Source of the DNA: Blasia pusilla
Lineage: Eukaryota; Marchantiophyta; Marchantiopsida; Blasiales
Assembly: GCA_050084515.1 (NCBI GenBank)
Contig: CM114274.1
Location: 30,256,001-30,320,000, forward strand
Direction: 5' to 3'
Length of the DNA: 64,000 nt
Below are positions 63,214 to 64,000 of the stretch, piece after piece. The notes under the pieces are model-generated. The model was not told the DNA's origin. It worked only from the letters and a program-made list of their open reading frames with translations, and ran no database searches. Numbering within the stretch: the first letter of the stretch is position 1; each line of letters opens with the position of its first letter. Both the position numbers and the translations under genes were made by a program.

Positions 63214-64000
63214 CTGTCGTGTCGAGAATCTTTCTTCGAGCAAGGGCGGGCCTTCTAGCTGCGGTAGATGCGGTCGATGCAAGGTGAACTCTCCAATAAG
63301 TTCTCCTTTTTCAATACAAAATTATGATGTACACTCTCCATTCTCTCTCACAATGTATCACAAATGGAAGTGCCGACGCGATCACTTCTTCGTAACATCG
63401 GACCCCGAAATTCCTAACTATAAAATCCCTATAAACTATTTTACGCTTGTACACGAGGAAGATAGCACAACTAGTGTTAAACCCTACTTGACCAGGCCTA
63501 TTGACATCCATGGATCGCTATATAAGGACATACAAAGTACAATCCCATGTCCTTCCATATGTGACGATAGGAAAAATCACCGGAGTTGGAGATTGCATGA
63601 CCTGGTTCATGAACGCTCCCAAAGTGATAAACTAAATAGCGAGTGAACCAGTGCCTATCTACAAAGAGTACCTTGACATGGTAAGGATTGAGGAAAGGAA
63701 AGTCGGGCACAGCTCGTGCTCCACCCCTATCCATGCTTGATAGACATTCTCTACTCTCCTCAAGAATGGGTTTTGGCGGAGTTATTCTCCCAAGAGGGGT
63801 AATCCACTCTCATTGGGAAAGTAACAAGCCAAAACATCCGCTATTTTAGTATGACTAAACTCCTCTACGGTGACAAACCTCTCATCCCCCCCACACACAC
63901 ACACCACACTCTAGAAACCTCTCAAAGAATAGACCATGATCAAGTTACTCTCCCAAGAGGGGTGATCCACTCTCATTGGAAGAGCAAGCAATCCCAAAGC
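63214..64000. other. sequence beyond the element 2 breakpoint
   Basis: No recognised gene. Two similar segments of about 55 bp, near 63779-63836 and 63942-64000, share CTCCCAAGAGGGG and ATCCACTCTCATTGG, suggesting a tandem or dispersed repeat with a period of about 160 bp that continues past the window. A CA run lies near 63892-63904. Confidence 0.4.

Overview
The window looks like nuclear DNA of a streptophyte (land plant or close algal relative). It carries three intron-rich housekeeping genes, all on the + strand, set in AT-rich DNA full of decayed transposons. TONNEAU1 (TON1) points to plants and their algal sisters. A canonical-order DNMT3-like methyltransferase inside a retroelement would be unexpected in a flowering plant. 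I favour a bryophyte or charophyte-grade genome, but no single base proves the species.

Layout: 1-3097 is unrecognised, mostly AT-rich DNA. 3098-6290 is TON1 (preprophase-band protein; one GC-AG intron; last exon uncertain). 6291-9092 has no clear gene, only exon-like fragments. 9093-9770 is an acidic Ser/Asp-rich unknown protein. 9771-13714 is AT-rich. 13715-19355 is a complete nine-exon NOP9/APUM23-type Pumilio protein (832 aa). 19356-24060 is GC-richer DNA with strong palindromes but no clear gene. 24100-32700 is a graveyard of Ty3/gypsy, copia and short Helitron fragments. 33426-37104 is a complete ten-exon myo-inositol-3-phosphate synthase (510 aa). 37105-40284 has no clear gene. 40285-41944 is an old solo terminal repeat with another solo LTR inside it.

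The most unusual part is 44258-63213: two large, inactivated Ty3/gypsy elements of one family, head to head about 960 bp apart. Their order is gag (CCHC knuckle), protease, a C5-cytosine DNA methyltransferase domain (DNMT3-like motifs I to X in canonical order), RT, RNase H, DDE integrase and, in element 1, a C-terminal C4HC3 PHD finger. Element 1 is bounded by TG...CA ends and a 4-bp target duplication. Its terminal repeats are split (B - internal - A' - B - A) rather than ordinary LTRs. Element 2 is cut off inside RNase H. Both carry many C-to-T type lesions. Methyltransferase-bearing retrotransposons are known from charophyte algae and dinoflagellates. The combination with a PHD finger and split repeats is what I would follow up first.

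The three cellular genes are functionally unrelated (division-plane positioning, ribosome biogenesis, inositol synthesis). The retroelement proteins would have acted together: Gag packaging, protease maturation, RT/RNase H copying, integrase insertion, and a chromatin reader plus methyltransferase that could mark new copies or their targets.
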